This document shows positions 43,973 to 56,107 of a stretch of 64,000 nt of DNA, in pieces. The translations under genes were made by a program, and so were the position numbers. A model generated the notes under the pieces. It saw only the letters and a list, made by a program, of their open reading frames with translations. It was not told the origin of the DNA and made no database searches. Numbering within the stretch: the first letter of the stretch is position 1; each line of letters starts with the position of its first letter. This DNA comes from Rhipicephalus microplus (Eukaryota > Arthropoda > Arachnida > Ixodida > Ixodidae). The DNA is taken from contig NC_134705.1 in assembly GCF_043290135.1 (NCBI RefSeq), positions 40,616,771 through 40,680,770 on the forward strand. The letters are read 5' to 3'.

Positions 43973-44183
43973 GAACATTTCTCATTTGTGCTTCGCGTAT
44001 CATCGATTTCGACTGTATGTGTGATCTGCCAATTTTTTTCTCTGCTCTCACCCCCACGTGCCACACAAGCGCCGGCAAACAAACGCGCTGATAGTCGCCA
44101 TGGCCAGCTGCAGTAGCGTCTAGGCAGTGGCAAGGCAAAAGGCAGCCAGAAAGAAGTAAAGCGTTTATACTTAGAACGAAGCC

Positions 44184-44414
44184 TCGCCGTGGTGGCCTAG
44201 TGGCTAAGGTACTTGGCTGCTGACCCGCACCTCGCGGGATCGAATTCCGGCTGTGACGGGTGCATTTTTGTTGGAGGCGAAAATGCTTTTGGCCCGTGTG
44301 CTCTGATTTGGGTGCACGCTAAAAAACCCTAGGTGGTCGAAATTTCCGGAGCCCTTCACCATGGCGTCTCTCATAATCGAACGTTAGTTTTGGGACATTA
44401 AACCCCACACGTTG
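44184..44414 (+). mobile_element. Ruka-like SINE, full length, diverged
   Basis: It has the same head (GCCGTGGTGGCCTAGTGGCTAAGGTAC) as one would expect for box A, a B-box region GGATCGAATTCCGG, and the same body with more substitutions than the copy 200 bp to the left. No target-site duplication was found, so it is probably older. Confidence 0.9.
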
Positions 44415-44535
44415 GTCCATTTGCATATTTACAACGTATGTACAGAACGAGGACGAGAAAGCCGCCCTACGCTAGAGGCACGGGCCTTTAATAGGCACGG
44501 AGACGCTGAAGGAAGTGGGGGAGGCCCCAATGTTA

Positions 44536-44650
44536 GATGCGCGCAGCGTCTTTGACGGACGCCTCCGTTGTCCGTCAAGGACGCTTCAAGTGTCTTTTCG
44601 AAAGCACCCTGTGTCTTCGTAAGGGACGCCAGCACACCCGTAACAGCAAG
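44536..44650. repeat. GGACGC minisatellite, first locus
   Basis: Units of about 22-28 bp begin GGACGC and usually contain GTGTCT or GTCTTT. The array ends GGACGCCAGCACACCCGTAAC. A longer version with a nearly identical end lies at 62855-63010. Confidence 0.8.
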
Positions 44651-45110
44651 CATGCGAGTTCTCTGCTTGTTCACAACATGCGTACCCATTCATTGTACAA
44701 CAGAGCTCTTCAACAAAAGGATCTTAGGCAAGTGCTTGGACAAAAAACGAAGTCTGTCCAGGTGTTTCTCTGTTGTTCGTCTTGGAGAAACTTGTGAAAA
44801 CTCACTGGGTCACCGATTCATCTCAGGCAGACGTCCAGCACACAATAGTATACAGGCATGGTCACTACGCGGGCAACTCACCGGATGCCTTCAGCACTCG
44901 AGCATGCTGAATGCCATCGCAGGTTTCGATGCGGAACACTTATCAATAAATAGCAAAGAAGCGATCGAAACTCGGCGAGTAATATAGCAACCGATGCTTT
45001 GCTGGTACGTTGTGTACGCTCGTTTCGGAGATGGCGGAGGTCACTCATGTTCCTACAGATCTGGTGTGACGTTACGACAACTGCCGTTAGTTCTCCTATT
45101 ATGAAACGTC
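44650..45110. other. No gene recognised
   Basis: A 139-codon plus-strand frame (44568-44987) overlaps the minisatellite and shows no domain. Nothing else is supported. Confidence 0.3.
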
Positions 45111-45111
45111 A

Positions 45112-45240
45112 GAGAGAAATCAACGAGACAAAAAGAAGGCAGGGAGGTTAACCGGATTCTTGTATCCGGTATGCTACCCTACACTGAGTTAGAGATTTGG
45201 GAGTTGAAAGAGAAAGAGAGAAGTGTAAAATGAACAGAAG
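45112..45240 (-). mobile_element. LINE 3'-end fragment, minus strand
   Basis: The minus strand reads the standard 3' end of the local LINE family: GTAGGGTAGCATACC, a perfect six-bp stem (CCGGAT...ATCCGG) and GGTTAACCTCCCTGCC, then a T-rich tail. Only the last 100-130 bp of the element are present. Confidence 0.7.
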
Positions 45241-46650
45241 CAATACACGGACACACAAAATCAAACCACTCGGTGATGTGTCATGACGATGGCACAGCAG
45301 CTGGTCATCTAACTTGTTTAGTGTATTAGAAACGTATTGTCTCTATAGATTATATTTGAAATCAGTGTTTGTGCGCAAGCGACGGGCCTAGATCGAGAGG
45401 GTCAGCATTCAGCTACACATTTAGAAGTGAAATAAAATATATTCCACACGTTAGTTGTGTCCGATCCTTCGTGTCAAGAGTCCTTGCATACAAAGGAAGC
45501 CCACAACAACATTTGATAGTCTAGAAATTTGGTAACATCTTCCTCTACGGAGAGTCATCAAGCCACTTTCCAAGGAAAGTGCCAGCTGCAGGAAAGTGAG
45601 AGAACTCGTGTTCTCCGGGCTTATTCTTCTGGGCTGATGTGTCCGGGCTCGAGAGCAGGCTCGGATGGCTAAGCGCAAGCAGCAACTGCGTACAGAAGAT
45701 AAGGCGGTCTTTTAGGCAGTCTGAATCAGAAAGCGGAACGTAAGTACCAATGACTGGCGCATTCTGCCAATCACAGCATTTATTAAATCCAGATTTTCAA
45801 TGCATGTATCATCAGCCAGCCGAAAAGACGGCGTTTTCAGCGAAACAACATCAACAAGGCAATGACGGAAGCGCGTTCGTCGGGACCGACACCTGCTTTC
45901 AGCAAAAGTTTCTCGAGTGGCTTCAGCTGTGACGCGAGAAGCCGCCTGTGGCCGGAAGTTTTACCTTCTCTAGTTAATCATTCGTATGGAGTGCATGGGT
46001 AGCGATTTCGTTTTCGTTCAAGGGTCTGTACAAATTATTGCCAATCCACCCAGACAGCCATTCAGGGCAAAGTAAAAGTTGGTCAAGGTTTGCGGCGTTT
46101 ACTCTCGATGCAGGAGCCAATGAACTTCTGCACGTTGCCGTACATCCGTCGCCTAAAGTACCGTTGTCGAAGACGATAATACAGTACGGCTACTTTAGAG
46201 TGCACACCCTGCGGACCATAGTGGAACGACTCGCATATGTCAGAAGGTAAAGTTACTATTAGTACTTACGAGTACGACTAGTAACCACTGGCTGCTATCA
46301 GCCTTGTAATTGCGTAGGTAAAAAAATGTCATCGTGAATGGCGAATCAGTGTGCTTGACGACTCAGTGTGCGAGTGGTTGGTGTCACCGGTGAACAGTGA
46401 GCAACTCTATTACGAGATGTGCTATTGATGTTTGCGCTGTTCAGTATCGATAGTGCAAATTTTATGCAACAAATGACAGGGTAGAACACTGAACAGTAAG
46501 CATTGTCTTCAGGCAAGAGACCGTGCTTGAGGGAATTGGTGTCGAAATGCTTGCCTATGTCGCGGTACAGCAAGTGGATGATGTAGTCTTGCAGGCAAAG
46601 TGCCCAGCGGGTGAGATAACCTGACTGACGACCACCAGTACACTGCAAAA
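45240..46650. other. No gene recognised
   Basis: Several short frames (for example 45750-45932 and 46038-46250 plus, 46346-46648 minus) lack any motif I know. It has neither microsatellites nor known transposon motifs, so it may be genuine unique intergenic or intronic DNA. Confidence 0.35.
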
Positions 46651-46654
46651 AATA

Positions 46655-46712
46655 TTAACCTCCCTGTCCTTCCTCATTTATTCCTCCTCCTCCTTCCTCC
46701 TTCCCTTGATTA
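46655..46712 (+). mobile_element. LINE 3'-tail stub
   Basis: TTAACCTCCCTGTCCTTCCTC followed by a TCC-rich tail. This is the very end of the LINE family whose longer copies end at 59909 and 61979, and it is nearly identical to the stub at 61199. Confidence 0.6.
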
Positions 46713-46714
46713 CG

Positions 46715-48585
46715 TAAAAAGGCGTAGGTAACATGCTGTCAACCACTTCCGTAAAAAAAGAAAATAGTACACCAGAGATCACGTAGAACACAGCACGTAC
46801 AGCCTGTTCAACTTTCACGGAGATATCCACAATGAAAAAATAAAATATCTGCTGCTACGGAGCAACACCTGCTCCGTAGGGCCATTTTTCACACAATATT
46901 CATAATAGTATTGCTACATGTCCATTAATAACAAACCTGTTTCCATTACATTCAACATGAGTCATACGTAATCAGCAGATCTTTGTTGTGTAAGTACAAT
47001 GTATTTCAAAATTTCTCAGGCCACTATTGCAACTAATCCTGTGGCAGCGTCACGTGGAAACTTTTGACTGCACCTGCACATGCTAAAACATTTACGAAGT
47101 AAATTCAAATGTTTAAAAACCAACAAAAACAAGTTTTCTATTCAGTGAAATCAAAGTTTATTTTCCAATGAATATAAAACGAAATACAGCACCGACATGC
47201 TACAAATTGTGTGAACGCAAATTGTCGAAAAATATATTTTATTTTGGCGGCTTTGTATCTGGAACTTCAAATACGAAGAATGAATGTCGCAGCTTCCAGA
47301 TACCCAAAACACCTATGTTCTTTTCCTATTGTAACACTATCGTGCAGACTTCTTTTCTGAAAAAGAGGAAAAACATTTTGTCAGCACAACCACACCAGGC
47401 GAGTACAGAGCAAAAAACAGTGCGAGCACAATAACTTTATTGATTTCAAGACTCCTAATATGCCTTGTTAGAGACGCTGGCTTGTAGCACAGAAATCACA
47501 CATAATAAATAATAATAGTCATGATACAGAATGAAATGACTAAAAGCACAAACAACTTCATAAACACACCAAAATATTGGCTAACAGTATTAGTTGAGGT
47601 AAAAGGAGCAAATGAGTAATTAAATGTAGTAAACAGTACAACGATTAGCTTATGCTAAGCAAAATCGCCCAGCGTTTTTTTTACCCTCATGAATATGGCA
47701 GAAAAAAATTTCATGCTTCTCGAAGTTCGAAACTCGTCCTGGTCATATAACTTCGTTGCAAAACTTTTGCTCCCTAGTTATGAGTCTGTAATATGGCGCA
47801 TACTGAGCTAAGTCGTCAAAAAACAATTTTTTTGAGAAGTCGTTTTGGAATGCTCTCAATAAAGGCATGTCCAGCAAGGTAATAAAGTGATCTAACGAAA
47901 AATATTGACTTACTTGTCTACATCAATTCTTCGAGAGCTTTTTCTATGAGAAATAATAAATATTGCTACCTGGTTTGGGATTTTTCGCTGGTAACATGGC
48001 AAATTCCAAGGACCCAAATAGAATATGTGCTGGTGACCTTTTTGACATCCTACAAATTAAAAATAATTTACGAACTAAAGTTTAGCAGAAAGTCTTAAAT
48101 AATTGTGAGTTTCACTTTTGGAGGGAAAAGCTCTGTATTCAGCATCAAAAACTTGCCTTGGTGGTCGGACAAAAAGTATGCACAAAATTTCATTTTGAAG
48201 CTCTATGTACAACCTCAATATAGGTGAAGTTACCACAGCGTATAATTTATTAAACTCAAGAAGAATTTTTTTGAACTTGGGTATTTCCACCAGCTTTACC
48301 CCTACCTAACTCAAGCGGCATGAAGCACTCGCAAGGGCAATCTTGAACAGACTTCCACAGGCCTGAAGTACACACAGCAAGATCGATGAGGAGCGATTGA
48401 AATTGGAATGGGGCTATCATCTGCACTGCATTGCCAACAGAGGTGCGCTGCAATGAATGTCGCTAGATTGTGGAGACCAGTAGCGTAGCAAAAAGATTTT
48501 TTTCACGTGGGTTTGGTGTGTGAGGGAAAGAGTGTTATGTTATCATCGCCCATAGAGCGATAGCAGTGGCTCGACTATCGCGACC
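46715..48585. other. AT-rich, no gene recognised
   Basis: It is a uniformly AT-rich stretch with scattered short frames only. The sequence from 47640 to 48290 might belong to an untranslated region or an unrecognised repeat. No splice or coding pattern could be supported. Confidence 0.35.
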
Positions 48586-48589
48586 GTTG

Positions 48590-50285
48590 AATATATAAAC
48601 CCAGACATGTGGCCGCGCAGCCGTTGTCTACTGCGCGCTTGCATGGAAGAGATTACGTTCAGTACTGCTCCCGTAGTCTTCTTTCGGCGGTGGTTTCCAA
48701 TCCCGACGGAGCACGACATTGGCGACGAGGGTGGGACCTTCACCAATTCTTCGGCAAGGTGACATTAAATGGACGGTCCGGCAGCGGCGGGGGTAGTGAC
48801 GCAGGTCGTAGGTCGACTGGGACACATCGAGCCATTCGATGAGTTTACTAGCGACTGGCCGTCGTACGAGGAACGCTTGTCAGCATTTCTTCAGGTCAAC
48901 GGTATCTCCGAGGACGACAAGGTACACGCTTTGTTGAGCCTCATAGGCCCAAAGTCTATTAAAGTCATTGACTGCGCTGGAATTGCCATCAGCCAAAGGT
49001 TTCGAGTTGTTAAAGAAACGTCTTAGTGACCAATTGTCACCGAAGCCGTCAGTTATTAGCGAGCGTGCAAAATTTCACAGAAGATCGCAACTTGAGACTG
49101 AATCAATTTCAGAATATGTTGCGCAGTTGCTGAAATTGGCAAAGACATGCGAATTTGATTCCGCCCTCGATCAGTCACTGCGGGATCAATTTGTTTGTGG
49201 TCTGTGCCGAGAAGATATGCAGTGCGTGTTATTTACTCAGAATAACAAGCTAATATTGCGGAAAGCCATAGAACGAGCACTAGTCATAGAAGCAGCTAAT
49301 GAGAGCGTGGCCGAAGCGCACGCTTCAGATTCAAGCGTACCAGACGTTAGCAAATTCGAAGCGGTTGGGACAACTGATATGACCAGGCAAAGTGCTACCG
49401 CTATGGGTCTGCAAACCATGCAAGCAGACTGTGTCCGCACATCGCTGCCATCTGTTTCAAATGTGATAAGAAAGGACACTCTTTCACGCTTTTTCTTATC
49501 AAATGTGATAAGAAAGAGCGTGCCAAGCTAATAAGGAGAAAACTATGAAGGGAGCACGCCGAAACGCGATGAAAATATTGCATTCCGTTCAAGTTTCTGT
49601 TTGCATGAAAAAAATTTTTTTCGTTTGGTCTAGAGCCGATAAAAAATTCATTTCTAGTACAAGACCTACCTCTGGAACTGGAGTTGGATACTATCTGTTT
49701 CGTTAAATGTTTCCGTCAACCAAGGTCATGCCAACGACGCTGAATCTGCGGTCGTTCGAGGGAGCCATCATCAAGCCTGTCGGAGTTGCCCACGTGGCCG
49801 TGCAGTACGGAGAGCAGAAAGCCCAGCTGTCTCTGCATCACGAGAGAAAAGGGACCGCCTCTGCTAAGTAGGCAATAGTTGCACGCCATCCAACTCGACT
49901 GGAGCCGTATTTTCAAGCTCAACGCTATTCCCAGGTTGGAAAATTCTACATGTACCAGACTACGCGCTCTCCTAGACAAATACAAGAGTTTGTTTAAACA
50001 CGAAGTGGGGACAACTACAGAAGAAAGAGCGGAGTTGTTGCTGAAAGAAGGTAGCGTGCCAAAATTTTCGAAGGCAAGAAGTGTGTCCTTTGCATTGCAA
50101 CCTGCAGTCGAGGCTGAGCTTAAGAAGTTAGGAGACATGGGAGTCATTTCACCAGTCGTGACAAGTGACTACGCCACGTCGGTTGTGCCAGTATGGTCAA
50201 GAAGGACAGTGGCATAAGGCTTTGTGGTGATTACAAGGCCACTCTAAATCCTTGTCTTAAAACTGACCGATATCACGGATTATGG
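48590..50285 (+). mobile_element. Mag-like Ty3/Gypsy fragment: LTR end, gag, start of RT
   Basis: A TATATAA box at 48592-48598 and an LTR-like end at about 48718 (CACGACA) are followed by TTGGCGACGAGGG, a plausible primer-binding region, and then gag. After gag the protease region is badly decayed. A pre-RT and RT N-terminal segment (49880-50280) reads L-D-K-Y-K-S-L-F, K-F-S-K-A-R-S-V, L-G-D-M-G-V-I-S-P-V and, in another frame, L-C-G-D-Y-K-A-T-L-N-P. The element stops at about 50285. Confidence 0.83.
48769..49531 (+). pseudogene. gag of the Mag-like Gypsy fragment
   Basis: The first frame starts at 48769 (M-D-G-P) and shows F-D-E-F-T-S-D-W-P-S-Y-E-E-R-L-S-A-F and D-D-K-V-H-A-L-L-S-L-I-G, a typical capsid start. 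A frame change near 49000 leads to F-E-L-L-K-K-R-L-S-D-Q-L and I-S-E-Y-V-A-Q-L-L-K-L. The zinc-knuckle region (C-F-K-C-D-K-K-G-H, near 49455) is followed by a partial direct repeat of itself near 49500 (AAATGTGATAAGAAAG twice), which disrupts the second knuckle. Confidence 0.82.
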
Positions 50286-50289
50286 ATGA

Positions 50290-50705
50290 GTGACAATGCG
50301 GTGCGCCTGCCGCGGTCGAATGGTTCCTCTTTCCGCGATGCCCACCTAAACCGCCGTTTGGGAACAAATACAGTTTCATAGAATAAAACTGGTGTAGAAC
50401 ACGTTGCGGCGATGGATTCAATGATGGTATGCGACGATAGTTATAGCGCGAGAACAAAACGACGACACAGAGACAAGAAGGACACCAAGGACGCCATGCC
50501 AACTAGCCCAAGCTACCACACATCTAAGGTGTGCGACGGCCATGTTAGTATAAATTTCTGGAGGTCATCCGCATTGCAAATGATTACTTTCTTCTAAGTT
50601 TTTGTTGACGGAGGAGACACTTGTTTTTTTCCCGATTCAGTGAAACATGATTAGTAAACGTGTGCTGTATTCGTAATATTCACGAAGTGGTGAAGTCTGT
50701 GATTC
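50290..50705. other. No gene; fragment of a dispersed repeat
   Basis: The stretch 50440-50515 (AGCGCGAGAACAAAACG...AACTAGCCCAA) resembles the repeat edges near 7968 and 30740. Otherwise nothing is recognised. Confidence 0.35.
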
Positions 50706-50709
50706 TTAA

Positions 50710-51368
50710 ACATGTGCTGCATCGTTGATGTTGGCGAAGGGGGGGAGTGGGTTTATTTCTTGGACAATATGCCCGCTTTTCTGTCCATCAATACGCGCAA
50801 TTTTTTGCAGTATACAGTGCATGATGGTCCGTGGTGGCGCCTTATCGGCAACCATAAAAAGAAGATCAGAACTTCTTAGGAGCCCATGTGATCTCCAACT
50901 GTTCTTTTTCATTGACGGTGCAATGGGCTTCAGCGTTAATAAGCGTGCAATTTGTATATGCCACGACACAAGCAGCAAACATTGGTTCGCTCTGCGCAAG
51001 TACAACACCTAGGCCAAGAGCACCAATGCGTTCGTGTGAACCTCTGTAGGGCCATAAGGTCGTAGTGGCGTAGTTTAATAAGAGACGTCTACAAATGACC
51101 AAGCTTTGCGAAGGCGTCGCCCTGTGACGACGACGAATTAAGGTGCTCGTTATATTGAAAGAGCTTCGTAAGCGGTGAGGTGATATTGGCGAAATTTCTA
51201 ACGAACCACTGAAAATGGGAACACAGTCCTGCGAAACTGCGCTGTCCATTCACAGACGTAGGTTTCGAAAACTTAGCCACGGCCTGAAGCCCCGCCGGAT
51301 TCGAGAAAATTCCGTCTTTGGGCACGACGTAGCCTACACTGGCTAGGAAAGAAATTCATTCGCATTTA
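50710..51368 (-). pseudogene. Gypsy element D, RT/RNase H fragment, part 1
   Basis: The minus strand reads V-P-K-D-G-I-F-S-N-P, R-S-F-A-G-L-C-S-H-F-Q-W-F-V-R-N-F and L-T-K-L-F, the RT-RNase H connection, then G-V-V-L-A-Q-S-E-P and V-N-E-K-E-Q-L-E-I-T-W-A, the RNase H core. Stops and frame changes are frequent. The frame runs off at 51368, where LINE1 is inserted, and related sequence resumes at 61980. The duplication CATTCGCATTTA marks both edges. Confidence 0.82.
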
Positions 51369-51488
51369 GGGGAAGAAGAAGAAGTGGTCACAGAGACCAG
51401 CCTCTGTTTTGAGCTCTGTGAGTTTTTTTATTCTTTTGCCAAGATTTTTCAATAATCGACACACCTTCGAGGGACGTTCTCCCTTATA

Positions 51489-52845
51489 ATGGGGGATCGA
51501 AACCCCATCCAGCAACCGGGACCGGGCCGACCATATCATAGTGCGTCCGACGGAAGTTCTCACCACGACCCAAGCGCGGTCCACGTTGACAATTCTGATG
51601 ACTCCTCCGTTAAAAATATGGCTTCAGACAGCGATTACGTGGTCGTACCAAGCCGACGCCTGAAGAGGAAAGTCAGCCGGACATCGCTGACGGGCCGACA
51701 AGCACAGACAAAGGCGGGTAGCATGTGGTCGTACACTCGTATGTGCAGACATCAAAGGCAGGCATCTTGAACTCTCTGAGTAGGCAGAGCCAGTCGGAGT
51801 ACTTTGAGCTCATCGCCCCAGAGAAAGTCATAGAATACGCATAAATACTCGAAAGAACATCCTGTCCGTGGAGGTCACTACAAAGGCTTTATTGGACACG
51901 CTGAAAGCGATTGTTCAACTAGGAAACATTTCGGTTCGCGCATTCTCCGCGTACGACGAAGAAATGACAACAGGAGTTATGTACGATGTCGATGAGGAGA
52001 TAACAGACTCAAGTCTCGAGAAACTGTTGTCATAGTCGGCTCCCGTGCTCGGTTTCCACCGCTTTGGACGAACGCGATGCGTTAAAGTAGTGTTTAATTC
52101 GAAGACGTTACCCACACATGTAAAAGTTGGGCACGCAAGGCACTCGGTACGTCCTTAGGTACCAAAACTTCTGCAATGCCATAAACGCATGAAATTCTGG
52201 CACGTTAGTGCAGTTTGCAAGGGTGCAGTGACCTGCAAGCATTGAGATGGCCTTCATGATGGTGATAACTGCAATGCTGTGGCCAAATGCCCAAACTGCT
52301 CAGGCGCCCACGACGCAACATCAAAGAAATGTTCCAAAATGAAGCATGAAATGAGTATCGTGAAAAAGATAGTTCGAGACCACTCCACTCGCAGAGAAGC
52401 TGCAAGGGCTATACGGCACCATAAACATCGTTCGCGACACCGACGCAGACGAAGCAGCAATGTTCACAGCTTATCGAATTCAACCCACAAAACTGTATCC
52501 TCAACACCTCCTCACCTACTTTTGTCGGCCAAAACAGAGGATGCAGATGCTCAAGTGCCAATACTGTCCACGCAAGTACAAGGCAACCAGTCATTGGCCC
52601 TCACGACGTCAGAGACTCGGTGGCCTTCACTACCGTCAAGAGCCGCCGTAGCGCCATCATCACATAGTGCCCCTACCCCCAATGAAGAAAACAAGAAGAC
52701 GGACAACGCAGATGTCAAAGCTATGCTTAAAAATTTGATGGGTTCGATGCGTAAGATCCTCAGCAGCCTAACATTCCCGCTGCTAAGGCGGCTGTGCAAC
52801 TACTTTAGGTTTTGTAGCCTCTTCTATAGGTTCTTTTATAAGTGA
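51489..52845 (+). pseudogene. LINE1 ORF1: zinc-knuckle RNA-binding protein
   Basis: It begins at 51489 (M-G-D-R-N-P) with a serine/aspartate-rich leader and continues through a degenerate RNA-binding fold (51790-52040) with stops. The knuckle region has C-H...H-V-S-A-V-C (near 52190), then C-P-N-C-S-G-A-H-D-A-T (near 52285). An arginine/histidine-rich block (R-H-H-K-H-R-S-R-H-R-R-R-R) and a short C-terminal helix follow. The last frame (52279-52845) is open to its natural stop, four bases before the ORF2 Met. Confidence 0.8.
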
Positions 52846-52847
52846 AT

Positions 52848-54654
52848 ATGGCATTGATGTTCAAAGAACGCATGCGCCAGCCACTTGTTATGCAATGGAA
52901 TACTCGTGGTCTACGTGGCCATCTGTCTGACTTCAGACAATGAGTTTTTAAACATAAATTTTCTGTTATTGTTATATGTGAGCCGAAGATGGTTTCAACT
53001 TTTCGTATATCTGGATATAGCCAGATTTGGTCTCGCAGTGATCACCATACGAGCAAAGTTTTTGTTTGTATACGCCATAATTTGAGGTTCTTGAGTCATG
53101 ATGTCACGTCGCATACCAGCAATGATTACGTGAACTTCACTATAACACATAAAAAGCGGGCATTCTCAGCAATAAGAGGATACATACACCCAAGCGCACA
53201 GATAGAGTGCTTCCACCTGGCGACCATTCTTCGAACAGCACAAAGGCCACACATTGTGATTGGCGATTTTAATGCACATAATCCTCTCTGGGGTAGCACT
53301 ACAATGAATTATCGTGGAAGGGATTTGGCCAATTGTATATGCAACTATGGACTAAGTGCGCTCAACGACGGATCACCTACATTTATTCGTGGCACGTCCT
53401 ACAGCGGATGTCTCGACTCTGTTTCATTTCCAGAAGACTTCTGTCTTCCACATGTTGGTGCACAGATTCGGACACTCGTGGCAGTGACCACCTTCCAACC
53501 TATGTTCAGTTCAGGTGGTTTCGCCGCACACACACACACACTACATCCGTCAAATCGACCTGGACACTGTTCAAGGCATCTGTCAAGTCTGGCTGTGAGC
53601 ACATGACTGATCCATCCGAGGTAGAGGACATCGTTGCTTCTTCACTACGTGAGAGAACCGAACAGGTTAATTTACCGATGCAGAAATCAGCAGCTGACTC
53701 CCAATACGAGGCCCTTCGTGCAATCCCTCGCCGTGCGGAACGCGGACACAGACGAACGAAGTCGCCTTCAGGCCTTTTCGCCTGTCGTCGAGTGAACGAC
53801 ATGTTCTTCGGCGTCTTGACAAAATTGACAGGCAGCGTTGTTAAAAATTCTGTGGATATCTGGACCCTAGGAAACCTCTATCTAAGATCTGGCGGGTGGT
53901 AAGAAGTTGGCAGACAACTTCCGAACAACGTCACCCATTTCAAGCTGTTGCTTTACATAAAGGGCGGACTTGAGTTGAGATAGCCAGCGACTACTGTACC
54001 CTCATCGTGGACACCACTGATGATCTCGCCACTAATCAGCCTCTTACTACTATTGTGCCTCCATTGTCTGACGAGCGCCTTGATGTGCGTTTTACAATGC
54101 ATCAGCTTGACGCTGCGATTTCTGCGTCCAGACACTCATCGACACCAGGACCTGACAGAATCACGTATGCTGCACTCCACCATCTTGGTACAGAAGCACG
54201 AGATATCCTGTTATCTCATTATAACACCTCATGGGAGTCAGTAGAAGTCCCAGCTGAATGGAAATGCAGTCGTATTATTGCGTTGCTTAAGCCGGGGAAG
54301 TGTCCTTATGCACTTTCCTCCTACAGACCAATCGCCTTAGCCAGCTGCGTCGGGAAAGTAATGAAAAGAATGGTACTGTCAAGATTAGAGTGGCTTCTAG
54401 AGAGCAACAACTCCTTTCCTTCTTTCATGAACGGCTTCAGGAGAGGCCGATCTGCCATTGACGGTGTGGTCGACTTGATCACCAGCGTTGAAGAGGAAAG
54501 AAGCCGACGCAGACTAGTGGCGGTGGTCTTCCTAGACATCAAGGGTGCCTGCGATAATGTGCTGCATTATGCGATCCTTGACGCACTGGAAGATTTCGAC
54601 ATCAGTGGATGACTGTATGCTTGGTTTTTTAGCTACCTTAATGACCGCACCATA
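52848..54654 (+). pseudogene. LINE1 ORF2, N-terminal half: endonuclease and RT palm
   Basis: ORF2 opens near 52848 with M-Q-W-N-T-R-G-L-R (near 52893). Endonuclease blocks I-V-I-G-D-F-N-A-H-N (near 53260) and, in another frame, G-S-D-H-L-P (near 53480) are present. RT follows at 54007-54612: S-S-T-P-G-P-D-R-I-T-Y-A, L-L-K-P-G-K, S-Y-R-P-I-A-L-A-S-C, F-R-R-G-R-S and V-F-L-D-I-K-G-A-C-D-N (catalytic Asp). The gene is interrupted at 54666 by LINE2 and continues at 59922. Confidence 0.87.
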
Positions 54655-54774
54655 TACATGACGACAGGGAAAAGGAAAACGAAGTGTTGCTGTAGCTGAG
54701 TGTTTGCCGTTCATCTTCAGACTTTCACCTATTTTCGCATTTATACGGGGAACATATTTCCGTTTTCGGCGGTG

Positions 54775-56098
54775 ATGGAAGTGGACTCATCTGCACTTCC
54801 CCCCAATTCGCCGGCGACAGTGCCGGCAGCCTCAAGGAAGCGAAACTGCCTTTCCAGTGACAGCGAGGCTACCCTCATTCACACTGCCGACAGCGCCGAC
54901 AGCTCCGACGACGAATTCGTGACCGTCATGAGCCAGAAAGCAAAGCGGAGGATGCTCAGGGCATCTATGGACGCATCTGCTGAGAGGGCCCCGCAAAGCC
55001 CGCCGAGGTACACCATCCTATTCTTGCCTACGCAACCATCCATCAACATGAGACTACTGAACAGGCAAGTTGTATCTTCAGAGATCGAGGCACTGTTGCC
55101 GAACAGTATTAGGGATATTAGAGTAAATCTCCGGAAAAATGTTGTAGCAGTGGACGTCGCTCAAGCGTCAGCGTTAGATTCACTGAGCGAAGTCACCGTC
55201 CTCGGTGGCATGAATGTTCACACTATCATTCCAAAAGGAAATCAGGCAACTACAGGCGTCATAAATGACATTGATGTGACCATCTCGAACTAAGATCTGC
55301 CGATTCTTATTAAGCCTGCTAATGATGGGCACCGAGTACTACAGGTGTGCAGTCTAGGAAAGTCGAGATGTGTGAAGATACACTTTAAGAGTGATTGTCT
55401 GCCGACACATATTAAGGTGGGTCATTTCCGACATGCTGTGCGGCCATTTGTCCCTAAGCCGCTTCAGTGCCGAAAATGTCAGAAATTTCGTCATGTGAGC
55501 GCCGTGTGTAGAAATCCAACATTATGTTCTCGCTGTGCTGCACCACGCTAACTGTAAGGCTAATTTCTATAATTGCCCGAATCGCCAAGGGCCCCACGAC
55601 GCCACATCAAATGAGTGTCCGAAAGTAAGGCAGAAGATTTTGGTTTTGAAGAAAATGGTGAGAGACCATTCGACTCACCGAGAAGCGGTTTCTGTCGTCA
55701 GGCGACATCGTTCTCGTCGCAGACGGTCAATCTAGAAAGCCTGCCCACAGTATCAAGCCTTCTGTAAAGCCTCCTTTCGTTGAATTGGCCTCACCACCAC
55801 CGCCGGATAGAGGGAACACGTGCACTGAAAATGCTGCCCCTGAACAGGAGGCTCTAGAAGAAGCATGGCCATCACTTCCAAGAATAACTCCTGCAGAAAA
55901 ACTGAAACGTGCACCAGTAGCACCACTTCCTAAATCTCGTCAAGATGAGGCGACGTAGCGTGACCGTGAAATTTTGACGATGATCAAGTCTCTGATCAAT
56001 GTCATTCGCACGCTTATAGGCAACACGAGCACGCCTACAGCACGATGCGCAGTGCAAGTATTCGATGCCCTGAATCCAGTGCTTGCCAACTTTCCATA
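54775..56098 (+). pseudogene. LINE2 ORF1: zinc-knuckle RNA-binding protein
   Basis: The start is the ATG at 54775 (M-E-V-D-S-S), in the same place as ORF1 of related LINEs. An acidic serine-rich leader is followed by a basic cluster (Q-K-A-K-R-R-M) and an RNA-binding fold (Y-T-I-L-F-L-P...I-R-V-N-L-R-K-N-V-V-A-V-D) to a stop at 55291-55293. The knuckles follow in the next frame: C-R-K-C-Q-K-F-R-H-V-S-A-V-C (near 55475) and C-S-R-C. A further frame carries D-A-T-S-N-E-C-P and an arginine cluster. The product ends at a TAG near 56098, ten bases before ORF2. Three lesions break it. Confidence 0.85.
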
Positions 56099-56107
56099 GA
56101 CAAAATG

